64,000 nt of DNA from Tethya wilhelma (Eukaryota > Porifera > Demospongiae > Tethyida > Tethyidae), in assembly GCA_964030475.1 (NCBI GenBank), contig CAXIPT010000027.1:1-64000 (forward strand), written 5' to 3'. Positions 10,591 through 21,704 of the stretch are shown in pieces (positions within the stretch are counted from its first letter, which is position 1; each line of letters begins with the position of its first letter). Under the pieces are notes generated by a model, which saw only the letters and a list, made by a program, of their open reading frames with translations, was not told where the DNA came from and ran no database searches. The position numbers and the translations under genes are program-made.

Positions 10591-10758
10591 GTCAGTGGAG
10601 CGGCTTTGAATTTCGAGAGACAAACAAAGGAGCAACTTAAAACTTGGCTGCACGAGATAAGAGCAATATTTATGAACTGCACATGCGCACTTACAAAGTG
10701 AAGGTCTTGTATACAGGAGGGGCAGGGCATCAAGGGGCGTTGTCGATTAACTATGGCT
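10591..10758. repeat. Non-gypsy flank shared with 37590-37758 (inverted)
   Basis: 168 bp that is essentially the reverse complement of 37590-37758 and abuts the same gypsy truncation point in both places. It indicates duplication of one truncated locus or two alleles in one scaffold. It ends at the N at 10759. Confidence 0.8.
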
Positions 10759-10759
10759 N

Positions 10760-11871
10760 AAGTTCTGGATGGACCAACATTGAGGAGATGGAAATCATTA
10801 GTGAATGATCTCCAAGAGGTCCAACCAATCTCATTGCCACGGTGTTACTTCAGAGGAGTAAATGGGGAAGTGAAGTCGTGTCAACTGCAAGGATTCTGTG
10901 ACAGTTCTGTCAAGGCATATGCCGCAGTTGTATATCTCGTCATTGAAACAGACACAGAGATTTACGGAAGATTCGTTGTGTCCAAGACACGTGTATCACC
11001 ACTTCAGACACAAACTATCCCCAGGTTGGAGCTGTTATCAGCACTTCTCCTCGCTCGTCTGGTAGCAAGTACCATGGACAGTTTATCCCCTCAACTCTCC
11101 CTGACTCAACCAATGTGTTTCACAGACTCCAGAGTTGCATTGTTCTGGATTCGAGGTCTGAACAGAGAGTGGAAACCATTTGTGCAAAACAGGGTCAATG
11201 AGATCCGTAAGTTGACCACAGTCGAATCCTGGAACCATTGTCCTGGAAGAAACAATCCAGCGGATGTTGCAACTAGAGGAACGACACCTCTTGAGTTGTC
11301 TGTCAACATGTTATGGAGAACTGGTCCAGAATACTTGTACCTCAACAGTGAGGAAGATTCCAGTGAACAAGTTCAAGAGATACCAGAAGAGTGTCTTGCT
11401 GAACTGAAAGCTAGTGATCGAAAGCATGTACAAGCACACAGCTTGATGACGTCCAAACCTACAGGAATAGGACAGATCATGCAATGTGAAAATTACAGCT
11501 CACTATCACGACTACTGAAAGTAACAGCCTATGTTCTCAAGTTCGTAAGATCACTAAAAAGAGCAATACAATCTGGTACTACAGACAACAAAGAGTCTGA
11601 GAACTCAATAGTGAGTTCAAGAGACGTTGCTGAAGCTGAGCAATTGTGGATCGTCGAATCACAATCTTCGCTCCTACAAAACCATCACTTTGATACTTGG
11701 AAAAGACAATTCAATCTATTTCTTGATGACTCCAATGTGTGGAGATGTGGAGGAAGGCTCTCAAACGCCAGCCAACTTACCTTATTCTTCCAAACATCCC
11801 ATAATGCTGAGCAAAGATCACCCCCTCACAAGGTTGATAGTAAGAGACGCTCACGAAAGAGTACATCATAA
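10760..11871 (+). pseudogene. BEL/Pao pol fragment, RNase H and linker
   Basis: Contains the Pao-type RNase H motifs LQGFCDSSVKAYAAVVYLV and MCFTDSRVALFWIRG, and the following NPADVATRG. The frame ends early because of a 4 bp duplication (GCCA repeated near 11770), after which the integrase continues in another frame. Confidence 0.85.
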
Positions 11872-13198
11872 TGGAGTCAAGGAAACTCTAACACAGATCA
11901 GATCAAAGTATTGGATTGTGAAAGGAAGGAGCCTTGTGAAGATGCTGACAGGACGCTGTGTTTTGTGCAGACGCCTAGAAGGGAGGCCATTCAGCACACC
12001 ACTTCCACCGCCTCTACCCGACTTTCGCATTAAAGAAGCACCTGCCTTCACTAACACAGCCATCGACTTCGCTGGTCCGCTCTACATCAAGACCCATGGT
12101 GTAACTAAAACCACAAAGGTATGGATTTGCTTATACACATGTTGTATTACACGTGCAATCCACCTTGATGTAGTTCCAGACATGTCAGCAACCACATTCA
12201 TTCGATCCCTCAAGAGATTCTGCGCCAGGAGAGGCTTGCCGCAAAAGTTTCTCTCAGACAACGGAAAGACCTTTAAGGCAGCGGCAAGAATAATTCAAAG
12301 CATCGTGACTCATCCTGATGTCATCAACCACCTCACCAAAGTAAAGGTAGAATGGACGTTCAACCTTGAGAGAGCACCCTGGTGGGGAGGAGTTTTTGAG
12401 AGGATGGTCAAGTCCGTCAAACGATGCTTAAGGAAGATGATTGGTCAAGCAAGATTCACCCATGACGAGCTGTTGACTGCAGTGGTTGAGGTGGAAGCCA
12501 TCGTCAACTCACGCCCACTCTCATACGTGTCTGCAGACGATATAGAAGAACCATTAACACCCTCACATTTGATCTCCAGACGTCGACTTCTCAGCCTACC
12601 CGACAATCTCTGCCACATGCAGAAGATAGATGATGAAGACTTTGAGCTTACTCCAGACCATCTAAACAAGAGGTTAAAGCATCTCAACAATGTTCTGAAT
12701 CACTTCTGGGAAAGATGGAAGTACGAGTACCTCTTAGAGTTACGAGAAGCCCATCGCTTTAGCCGAGGAAGTTCTGTAACAACACCAGTCCAGGTGGGAG
12801 ATATCGTCGTAGTACACGACCAAGGACAACCTCGCAGCTTCTGGAAACTAGCAAAGATCAAACAATTGATCACAGGCAAGGATGGACAAGTGAGAGGAGC
12901 CATACTCAGAGTTCCTGCAAAGGACGGTAAAACTACAACTCTACAACGTCCTCTTCAGTTACTTTACCCACTTGAGATCGACTCCAACAAGTCTCACAGT
13001 CTACCAGAGGCTAATCCTAAAACAGAGGCCCAAGTCAACCAGATTGATGAAGAAAGAGAAGATCCAACCCCTAGACGATCATCCCGAGTTGCAGCCATTA
13101 AAGCAAGAGATTGTATCAAGGCTTGCACACAGGAGTTAAACTACCAAGCATCCGTTGACCACCTTGTGGCCAACGCGGGGGAGGATGTTGGAGACTAG
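11770..13198 (+). pseudogene. BEL/Pao integrase, copy in 3' half element
   Basis: HHCC domain (VHHNGVKETLTQIRSKYW, then CVLC), DDE core with AIDFAGPLY, FLSDNGKTF and GVFERMVKSVKRCLRK. A C-terminal DUF5641-like segment follows (VQVGDIVVVHDQGQPRSFWK). The open frame from 11627 to 13198 overlaps the upstream frame; the true junction is at the frameshift. The stop lies a few bases into the LTR. Confidence 0.85.
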
Positions 13199-13478
13199 AC
13201 TGAACAATAACTCTATATCTGTTGATTAATGTTTTATTGTCACCATTGTGTTTGTGCCCACCCAGATGGTACAACCAGTTGTACTTATATCTATTGTTGT
13301 ATTTGTACGATTTCATGTCTCAGTATAAAAAGACTGCCAACTTAGGCAGCCTCAGTCTCAGATTGTTACAGAATGAAATTATGTCAGTCAAAGTTTTGAA
13401 CTTGAATGCTTGAACGAGCTACGTCTTGCAGATAGCTGTAGATCGCAGTATCAGTAGACCGACTTCGAATTTATTACA
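13186..13478 (+). repeat. 3' LTR of BEL element (matches 33804-34096)
   Basis: 293 bp, TGTTGG...TTACA. Reading through both, I see no difference from the reverse complement of 33804-34096. The flank CTAGC equals the reverse complement of 34097-34101. Confidence 0.9.
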
Positions 13479-14078
13479 CTAGCTATAGTGTGCCAAGGCT
13501 TGTTGCACCATCAGTGCCTTCATTCAATTGTTAATCTGGTAAAAGTTTAGAAAAATTTAATCATAACAAATGGATATCGTTTGAATGCTCGCATTGCACT
13601 GAATACATAGGTGCAAGTCCCAATTCCATATCACCTTCCTATACTCTAATATACTCAAGGTGCATTTAGGTGTTTTTCCCTGTAACGACTACATACTTTT
13701 TACTATTGTCAGAAAAGGGTTTATTTGAGAATAAAAATGGTGGTGGTTAGGCCCACATACAAATTACAACTCATGAATATTATTATTAACCACTACATCC
13801 TATATGAATATCATTATCAGACCACGTTAAAATTCACGCGTGTGTAGGGCTTTATTTAGAGCTTAAAATGGTATTTGAAGCAAAGCAGTCAAAGTCAGGA
13901 AAATCCATTGTGAAAGGACTAATGGGGGCATGAGACAAGTCTTAGAAACTGGAAGATTTATGAGGTACAGTCACTTTAGAATGTAAATAAACATAATTTA
14001 AGGATGAGGGCTTTAAGTATTCACATCAGTGCTAGTGGCTCACGAATGCCACCAGAATTGTATCTCGAACAAGCGAGT
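13479..14078. other. Spacer with one unit of the 0.3 kb dispersed/tandem repeat
   Basis: 13535-13740 matches the repeat units of the 20.4-24.5 kb array (TAACAAATGGATATC, TAATATACTCAAGGTGC, ACTACATACTTTT). No gene seen. Confidence 0.6.
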
Positions 14079-14558
14079 TCAGGAAAGAAGGGGATCAAAA
14101 TAAAAAGATTGAAGCTTAGTAAGCTGTTCTTCCCACCATTTCCGGTTTCTAAAAACTCGCTCAATATGAATTTCTGTGTTTGTTCTCAGTACGAAGTCAC
14201 ACCATTCTCTGTTGTCACAGTACATTTGACATTGTAGTTGGTAGTAATAATCGTGTCGGTGTTTCAACTTGGAGTCATATTTACTGTAAGCTTCTAAGCA
14301 AAAGTTCGAAGTCTTGCAGGCCTCAGCTAGTGTCATATCCCTCACAGAGTATGGATTCTTGTACTCAGCTAGACCCTTTGAGTGAGGAGTAGTACTTGGG
14401 TCCGTCACTCTGTTATCAGGAGATGCAGCTAGCCACGGATTGTCTAATAGAGATCCACTTTGTTCAACAGTTAGATTCGCGTGTCCACTGAAATGTTGCT
14501 TAGATATGTATTCTCTACGAGCCACAGACTCCATTTCTGTTCCATATTGTGTAGCCAC
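14079..14558 (-). pseudogene. YqaJ-type nuclease domain, intact stretch
   Basis: A 159-codon open stretch. Candidate catalytic residues of the PD-(D/E)XK fold are the Glu before SVARREY, the Asp in AASPDN, and Glu-x-Lys in LAEYKNPYS, with Gln in YYYQLQCQ. Length and order fit a YqaJ-type recombinase domain. It is the C-terminal part of the Mutator-like reading frame, not a separate gene. Confidence 0.75.
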
Positions 14559-15449
14559 GTTTCCTCTAAATCTAGTGATTCAACCTTCTTTGATTGTTTA
14601 GATCTCTACAGCATTTTGCATATACCTCCAGCCATAGATGCAGTTATTCGTTTCTTTCTGTTCTCCACAGATCACTATACCCTTGCTCTCTTGTGTCTCT
14701 CTCTATATCTAGTGCTTCTTCGCTGTTTACTACCACCTTTGTATGATAGAAACTGTTTAAGTTCACCAAGATGGTCTGCTGTGATGTCTTCCACAACATC
14801 ATCTGGTGAGCTTCCATTGTCATGGCAGCTGTAAGCTTTACGTGCTGTGACTGAGTTGTCAAGCTTGGAGTATTTATTCTTTCTTCGTCTTTCTTTGGCA
14901 TCTGGTGTTCTCTTTTTTTACGATCTTTCTCTGCTTTTACTGTACTCGACTCCATCACGTTATTGTACACTGTGTTAGTGTCAGTACAGGTCATCTCGTT
15001 CCATACTTCTGGGCCCCACATTTTCCCAAGGTTTTGTTGTAGACCAGCACCCATACAGCGATGTTCCCATGAGCCACTTTGTGAACGATTGATGACCTTG
15101 CCTCTGTCAAACTTGCTTCGTATATGCATCCAGGCCTCACCTGCATTTGTTGTAAAATTACCGATAAGCTGAGGTTCTTTTCAAACAAGTCTACTAACGA
15201 TAACTTGTATATCATGCAACAGCTTTTCGTGTGTTTTGGTAGGCTTTGCTTATCCTTGACGCACATCTCTTTCTACTTCCGAGCTTTCTGCCAATGTGTC
15301 CTCCCAGAGTAGTTGTTCTTGGTGAGCAGTACCTAATTGGTATAAATGACACACAAACTTGTTTATTAACTAGTTTGAGAACATGTTTGTATACATGTAT
15401 GTATTCACTAAGGGCAGACAGGGCCTGAAATTATGTTTGTTGCAAGTGG

Positions 15450-15594
15450 TACCGTATAGTGGGAAATTTTCATGGATTGCGTCTCAACATTACGTGACGA
15501 CCACATACCTTACAAATTTCGTGGGGGAAAATTTTAGCAGAAAGCTGCCAAACCATAAAAATTTTCCCCCACAAAAATTTCCCGCCATGCGGTA
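15450..15594. mobile_element. MITE, ACCGTATAGCGGG family, copy 1
   Basis: 145 bp including TA at both ends. The termini are near-inverted copies: ACCGTATAGTGGGAAATTTT and, at the other end, AAAATTTCCCGCCATGCGGT. TA target duplication suggests a Tc1/mariner-type parent. It is inserted in the Mutator-like pseudogene. Confidence 0.75.
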
Positions 15595-17009
15595 TTACCA
15601 AGCATAATAATTTATTGATTAATGCAATTTCACTTTTATTTATGTTTAGGTATTTCAATCTCATCGCCATCATCTCCAGCATCACAGACATTTGGTATTT
15701 CTCTATATTCATCATCTTGAGATTTTTGAAGCTTTGCAGTACAAAAATCAGTACTACATTTATTATGGTAGCCAAAGCAATGGAATGGACCACTTTTAAG
15801 ATCTTCTACTAAGTTTCACTGCCTTCTTCTTGTCATTCTCTTTGCTATGCATTTTTATTGCACATCTGGCAGCACTAGTGAGACGCTTCCTCATTTTTTC
15901 TGTTCACCCTACTTTAGAAGGATTTTCACTGGCCAACTTCTCAAGACTACTTTGATAACACTTGCAAGCATGATTAGCACACTCAGCCTTCTTGATGTCA
16001 CGTCCCCACTCAAAAAACACCTTGAAGCAATGTAGGGTATACCGAGCTGTCACCATCACCAATGAATCTCATATATAGTACACCATGTGTTGATTCAGCT
16101 TTCTGAAATCCTTCCAAGATTATGTCCGTCTCCATTTCTGATGATGACTCATTCCAATTTTGATAACAGCAATGTTTGTCTTGTGGAATACCAAGTGCAC
16201 AGGCAGTACAATACTTGTTTCGTACTCCAATATGTAAGATTTTTCCTGTTGCTTGCCCAATTATGATACCTATACCAGATTTGGCATTGTAAGAATGGCG
16301 ATGTGATCTCTTTGACCATCCTCCATCAACAATAATGGTGATTGATGGGACACCATGGTGTAAGTCCCCTCGTTCAATTGCTAACAGTTTCTCCTTCTTC
16401 CCTGCTTTGAGCATTGCTCAAGCTTCTTCCTCCAATGTCTGTTTCAGTCTTTGTGAAAGTGTTCTTGCTCATCGTGGGAACACCAAGTACACTCATGGAT
16501 TCTTGAAGGCTGCTATATCCTCCACCACTTGTCATCTGACCCTATCAAGTGGCATTCCCATCTTTGATATCCATTTGGACCATGAACTTTTGGTGAGGTC
16601 TTAAATCGTATTGTATCGCCACATCTTGGACATCGACTAGAGATAATGGAAGCTAATCCATATCTCTCATTTCTCGCATCAGAACTATCTTGCTACCACA
16701 TTTTCCTGCATGCTGTGTCAGCTGATTGACATACTGTTCAAGATTTTTCATATTGACAATTAATTTTGTGATCCAGCAATCGATATATGTTCACATAATG
16801 AACATTGAGGATGAGCGGATTGAAACTGAGGTGGTGGGAGTTGAGTGGTTTGAGGTTGAGGCTGCTGAGGCAAACGCTGAAGTGGCGTTTGCGTGAACGT
16901 ATGCAGCATCTGTTCCTGTTTCAGTGGAGGATATCTTCGAAGAAACAAATGTCTTTTATGGGTCCGGTTCATTTTCTTGTTCTTCTTATTAGCCGTCTCT
17001 CTCTTGTTG

Positions 17010-17111
17010 ATGTTGCAAAATCAGATGACACAGAGTTGCTTTTATTTTAAAACCTATACACACTTCCATGGAAACAATAAACAGTGCATATACTAGGTAG
17101 GACCTATTCAG
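17010..17111. repeat. Unit fragment of the 0.3 kb repeat, left flank of copia insertion
   Basis: Matches later units (ACACAGAGTTGCTTTTATTT, CATATACTAGGTAGGACCTA). The repeat resumes after the copia 3' LTR at about 20373, so the copia element landed inside a repeat unit. Confidence 0.7.
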
Positions 17112-17289
17112 TGTTCTATAGACTGAATTAATGTAATTAGTAGACTTAGTTAATCTAACAACATTGACCTTTTCTAGAGCTTTCTCTAGTTGCTACTACT
17201 ATAATTATTATGTGACCACGTGTTGACCTTTTGTAAGTTCTACGTTTTTCTTACTTGTAAGTCACTTGGTATTATTGTTGATGTGGACA
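17112..17289 (+). repeat. 5' LTR of copia element
   Basis: Starts TGTTCTATAG, ends about GATGTGGACA. It aligns to 20184-20358 with many substitutions. The exact 3' limit is uncertain. Confidence 0.65.
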
Positions 17290-17493
17290 GCCCAGACAGC
17301 ACTTGTCTGAGCATAGGCCACCAGTTTTAGTGAACTACGGATATAGAGACAGTGAGTAAGCGCAAGTGTCAGAGTTAGTGGTAACTGTGAGAGTCTAGCT
17401 AGCTGTACTAAGTGTGGCACAGTGTAGGAGTGTCACTGTGGAACTTTGTGAGTCAGCTAGTCTAGGACTGTGATAGTGAACGCTGATGTCAGC

Positions 17494-18040
17494 ATGGACG
17501 CTGACACAAAGTGGAGCATTGACAAATTGGATCACATGAAAGTTCCAATTGAAACATGCATTACTGGCTAAAGGCCTGTGGAAGTATGTAGACAGTTCGG
17601 CCGTACTTGCCGACGGTGCATCTGCTGATGTGCGAGCCAAACATCAAAGTGAGTCACAAAAGGCTTTTTCCATCATTGTAATGTCAGTTGGTACAACTCA
17701 ACTGTACCTCATTACCTCGTGTGAAAGACTAAAGGAGGCTTGGAACACCTTGAAGAATCACTTTGAGAGAGAATCTTTGGCGAACAAACCTTTTCTCAAA
17801 AAAGGTATTTTCGTAAGGAGATGCTAGAAGGAACTAAGCATCTTAAAGAGATGGAGGAACTGACGGACAAGCTGAGGTCTATTGGGGCTCCCATCTCTGA
17901 AGAGGACCAAGTGGTCACTCTACTTGGCAGTCTGCCTCCATCATACTCCACTCTAGTTATGACACTTGAAGCACGAGTGGAGGTAGATTTTGTTCAACAG
18001 CAGCTCATAAATCATGAACGAAAGACTCAAGAAACATGAT
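17494..18040 (+). pseudogene. Copia Gag
   Basis: Begins MDADTKWSIDKLDHMK and, after a frameshift, continues KHALLAKGLWKYVDSSAVLA, LITSCERLKEAWNTLKNHFE and MEELTDKLRSIGAPISEEDQ. The pattern (LLAKGLW, AWxTLxxHFE, LLGSLPPSYS) is the copia/UBN2 gag family. At least two frameshifts are present, near 17540 and 17815. Confidence 0.8.
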
Positions 18041-18120
18041 CTGAATCTTCAAGTGACTGTGACTCAGCATAGTGGGAAATTTCCAGAAACGAAGGTCTGT
18101 AATGAAGTGGGACATATTCA

Positions 18121-18420
18121 ATGTTTTTGCTCAAAAAGAAAGGTGAAACCACAGAAGTAACTGAAGATGATCTTTCTGATAGCGATGGTGAGGGGGCATT
18201 TCCAGTATCGAATAAAGTACCTGTCAACAAATGGCTGGTTGACTCGGGTGCCTCAAGCCACATGACATCTATCAGGAGTTACTTCATGGAGTACTGTTCA
18301 TCTGAAAAGGTCGGTCTGGGAGACAGGAGAGTTGTAGAGGCAGTGGGAGTTGGTAAGGTGAAACTCAATATGATGTTCAAAGTTAGTGAGAGCATAGGCT
18401 CCAATTTTTTCCAAAAGCTT
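18121..18420 (+). pseudogene. Copia protease remnant
   Basis: Contains KWLVDSGASSHMTSIRSYF, the DSG active site in the usual copia context. Similarity stops after VKLNMMFKV, where unrelated AT-rich sequence begins and the integrase is missing. Confidence 0.75.
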
Positions 18421-18629
18421 TCCGGGACCCAACGACAAAGCGGAAGCCACCCCCACAATTTTTGATAAACACGCCCAAAAATTAGCTTGAATAAAATTTA
18501 TTACTACGTAGCTACATACAAGCGCATGGACTGAAGCCATTTTTTAGACCCCTCCAATGCTAAAACAGCTTTTATATATATAAGCAACCACAGTTTGTAG
18601 CTTGTACAAGTCAAAGGTTAGCTTATTTT

Positions 18630-19480
18630 GTGATGCATTTGATCAATTCTGATACTACAGAGTTACTAGTTGAATCAGAAGTTGATCAGTGTGTTGAAAG
18701 TGAACAGACTACTGAGGAACCACTATGAATATTACAAAGAGTTGTTCATCCTCCAAGCTACTTTGGCTACGATTCTGCTGATTGTGTCTGTTATGTGTAT
18801 GAGATATCAGAGCCTAACACACTTTCAGAAGCTCTCAATTCTCTATCTCATTGATAATGAAACACGGTGGCCAAAGGATATTCGCAACAGTATGGTATTG
18901 ACTTTGAACAAACCTTCTCACCCGTTGTGAGATATGCTTCAATTGGAACACTTTTACCTCATGCTATACATCAGGATATGGTAGTACATCAGATGGATGT
19001 AGTTACGGCTTTCCTCAATGGGAAGCTTGATGAAGAAATATATATGTACCAACCAGAGGGATACCAAGTCTCAGGAAAGGAGGGGTATGTCTGTCCACTC
19101 TTTATGGGCACTTTCAGAAGCTCTCAATTCTCTATCTCAAGCACCTAGGTGCTGGAATCGAGCACTCACTGATTTCATGTACGAAGCTGAATCAATGCAG
19201 ACCCATGTGTATTGTCCTTCACAATGACCATACTACAATCATTGCCGTGTATGTTGACGACCTAATCCTTATGACAGATGTCACAGAAGAAATGTTAGAA
19301 ATCAAGAGAGTTAAGGTTCAAAATGAAGGACATGGGCCAGCTCCATTATTGTCTAGGAGTGAATGTGGTATTTCGATAGAACTGTGTGTTGCTATATACA
19401 TCAGAAGCAATATATATCACGTATGCTTAAGAAATTTGGTCTAACTGATGTCAAGACTGTGTCAACTCCTGCTGATCATG
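18630..19480 (+). pseudogene. Copia reverse transcriptase
   Basis: Contains the pre-RT linker (VVHPPSYFGYDSAD, EPNTLSEALNS), then AKGYSQQYGIDFEQTFSPVV, MDVVTAFLNGKLDEEIYMYQ, PRCWNRALTDFM and the catalytic IAVYVDDLIL. It is broken by indels. A 31 bp stretch from 18820-18850 is repeated exactly at 19109-19139, where it replaces the expected SLYGLKQ codons. Confidence 0.85.
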
Positions 19481-20097
19481 TCAAGTTGGTAAGGGATGAT
19501 GGTACAAGCAAACCTACGTATGAGTCAATGGTGGGGAGTCTGCTTTATACTGCAATAGCCACTCGTCCAGGCATCTCTCAAGCAGTGGGAGGAGTAGTAT
19601 CCGAATTCTGTTCCAGTCCTTCCGAAGCCCACAAGACAGCCTAAAGGAGGATCTTTCGCTACCTGAAGAAAACATCCGATCTAGGTCTGAAGTATTGTAA
19701 GGATGAACAAGTTGTGGGCTATTCTGATGCAGATTGGGCAGGGGATCTGGATGGCAGACGCTCAACCACAGGGAACTTCTTTATACTTGCAGAAGGAGCA
19801 ATCAGTTGGTTGAGCAAAAGACAGGCAATCGTTACCTCTGAAGCCGAGTACGTGGCATTATGTTCTGCAGCACAAGAAGCTGCGTGGCATCAGAAATTAC
19901 TTGCTGATGTTCAGGTTCCCCTGAGATCTATTACCATCATGGAAGACAATCAGGGAGTTATTGCTCTTGCAATTGCCCGTACTCACATGAAACACATTGA
20001 CATTCGATTTCACTTTATTCGTCAAGCCCAAGAAGAAGGCATTGTTGATACAGTCTATTGTCCTACATCCGAGATGGTGGCTGATATGCTCACCTAG
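19480..20097 (+). pseudogene. Copia RT end and RNase H
   Basis: Contains YESMVGSLLYTAIATRPGIS, then after a TAA the RNase H motifs [46 protein letters not shown] and [16 protein letters not shown]. The order RT-RNase H at the 3' end is standard for Ty1/copia. Confidence 0.85.
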
Positions 20098-20183
20098 CCT
20101 ATTCCTCATGATCGATTTGAAAGACTTCGTGATATGATGGGTGTGTCACCAATTCTGGACTAACTCTACTAATTAAGTGGGAG

Positions 20184-20367
20184 TGTTCCAATTATAGTAT
20201 AGACTGACTTATTGTAATAAGCTGTTAATAGTTATGTAACAACATTGACCATTTCTAGAGCCTTCTCTAGCTGCTACTACTATATTATGTGACCACTTGT
20301 TGACCTTTTGTAAGTTGTACGTTTTTCTCACTTGTAAGTCACTTGGTTGATGTGGACATGAATAACA
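20184..20367 (+). repeat. 3' LTR of copia element
   Basis: Starts TGTTCCAATTATAG, ends about GAATAACA; related to 17112-17289. The 0.3 kb repeat unit continues right after it. Confidence 0.65.
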
Positions 20368-20403
20368 ATCCGGCCAAAGTTTAGCAAACAATAACAAAAT
20401 GGA

Positions 20404-20603
20404 TACCGTATAGCGGAAAATTTTCGTGGGGGAAAATTTTTGCGAATTTCGCGGTTTGGCAGCTTTCCGCGAAAATTTTCCCCCACGAAATTTGTAAGGT
20501 ATGTGGTCGTCACGACGCAATCCACTAAAATTTTCCCCGCGAATTTCTATTCAAGATGAAAATGCAAAAATTTTCCCCCACAAAAATTTCCCGCTATACG
20601 GTA
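20404..20603. mobile_element. MITE, ACCGTATAGCGGG family, copy 2
   Basis: 200 bp with TA on both sides; inverted ends ACCGTATAGCGGAAAATTTT and AAAATTTCCCGCTATACGGT. It contains further internal inverted segments (TTCCGCGAAAATTTTCCCCC). It is inserted in a unit of the tandem repeat. Confidence 0.8.
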
Positions 20604-21704
20604 TTGTCAGAATACTCTCATCACACTAGATATAATGGTGTATGTCCAACTTTCATATGACCTTGTTACACTCTAATATACTCAAGGTGCTTTTAAGTGT
20701 TTTTTTCTGTACAAACTACATACTTTGACCATTGCCAGCATAGGGTTTATAGTTTGAAGATGGAAGTTTTACCATTGTATGCAGCATGAAATGAGCTTTC
20801 TAGTGATATAAGAGATGTGTCATTTTAGACAAAAATAGATAATGCATAGTTAGTTAAATTCAGAATAATGCAGTAGCGCATATTCCCACTGGAATTGTGA
20901 TGATAACCCTACTGAAACAGTGCTTATCATGGGTGGGACCTAATCAGGCCAAACTTTAGAAAATCATAACAAATGAATATCATTTCAAAGCTTGCATCTT
21001 ACTGAATACAATGGTGCTGGTCCCAATTCTTTCTGACCTTCCTACACTCTAATATACTCAAGGTGCTTTTAGTTGTTTTTTTCTTTACTGACTACATACT
21101 TTTGACCATTGCCAGGGTTTATTGTTTTAAAATGTAAATTTTAGCATTGTATTCATGAAATGAACGTTCAATTGATATATAATTTATCCTATTTTGAATA
21201 AAAACAGATAATACAGAATTGGTTTTATTCAGAACCCAATACAATTCCATGGGAAACATTAAGAGTGCATATATTGGGTAGGACCTAATCAGACCAAAGT
21301 TTAGTAAATACTAACAAAATGGATATTGTTAGAACGCTCTCATCTGAATACAATTGTGCAAGTCCCAATTCCATATGACCTTCCTACACTCTAATTAATC
21401 TCACGTGTCAGACCCCCAGCGGAAAATGGGGGTCTGGTCACCATTGCACACAGGAATTGTAACCAACATCAGACACTGGTGCTGCCAATCAGATTCGTTG
21501 ATTGCAATGACATCACGTTGGAAGTAAATTTCGCCCACATTTCCTATTCTGCTCTGACTGTGCTGATCAGCAGAGTAAATAAATACAGGCTGCCACTCGA
21601 TCTGTAAGCTAGTTAGTTATTATTTTGGTGTGCATCAACGTATTGTAATATTGTATTAATTTGTATACATGATAGCTATTATCATACGTACGGTAGTACG
21701 TATA

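Larger units (their letters stand above)
10760..13478 (+). mobile_element. BEL/Pao element, 3' half (inverted duplicate of 27.7-30.4 kb)
   Basis: Begins abruptly after the N at 10759 inside the RNase H region and runs through integrase to a 3' LTR at 13186-13478. The internal translation is identical to the minus-strand element at 27990-30416, including the same frameshift. The LTR, however, is identical to the far LTR at 33804-34096 and differs from the one at 27708-27989. The 3' flank begins CTAGC, matching the 5' flank of the other copy. Confidence 0.9.
14079..16972 (-). pseudogene. Mutator-like transposase with C-terminal YqaJ nuclease domain
   Basis: Read on the minus strand. The start is basic, MNRTHKRHLFLRRY (16972). 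Then come VNMKNLEQYVNQLTQHAGKC, a zinc-ribbon-like CPRCGDTIRFKTS and YQRWECHL (about 16560-16640), MSVLGVPTMSK, and the core VPSITIIVDGGWSKRSHRHS, IGVRNKYCTAC, KHCCYQNW and MRFIGDGDSSVYP (16010-16414). A helical part follows with KAECANHACKCY and RLTSAARCAIKMHS (about 15830-16000), then a region with RSKFDRGKVINRSQSGSWEH (about 15060-15130). The C terminus (14079-14600) is a YqaJ/lambda-exonuclease-like domain: QYGTEMESVARREY, DNPWLAASPDNRV, GLAEYKNPYS, HDYYYQLQCQMYC, WCDFVLRT. Frameshifts, stops and a MITE at 15450-15594 inactivate it. The Mutator plus YqaJ arrangement is known from animal database proteins by family; whether the YqaJ part acts in transposition is inference. Confidence 0.8.
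17112..20367 (+). mobile_element. Ty1/copia element, integrase core deleted
   Basis: Partial LTR similarity between 17112-17289 and 20184-20367 (shared TTTCTAGAGC, TGCTACTACTAT, GTTGACCTTTTGTAAGTT). Inside are a UBN2-type gag, a DSG protease, RT and RNase H in copia order. The integrase core expected between protease and RT is missing. A purine stretch (AAGTGGGAG) precedes the 3' LTR. The LTRs have diverged clearly, so the insertion is older than gypsy copy 1. Confidence 0.85.
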
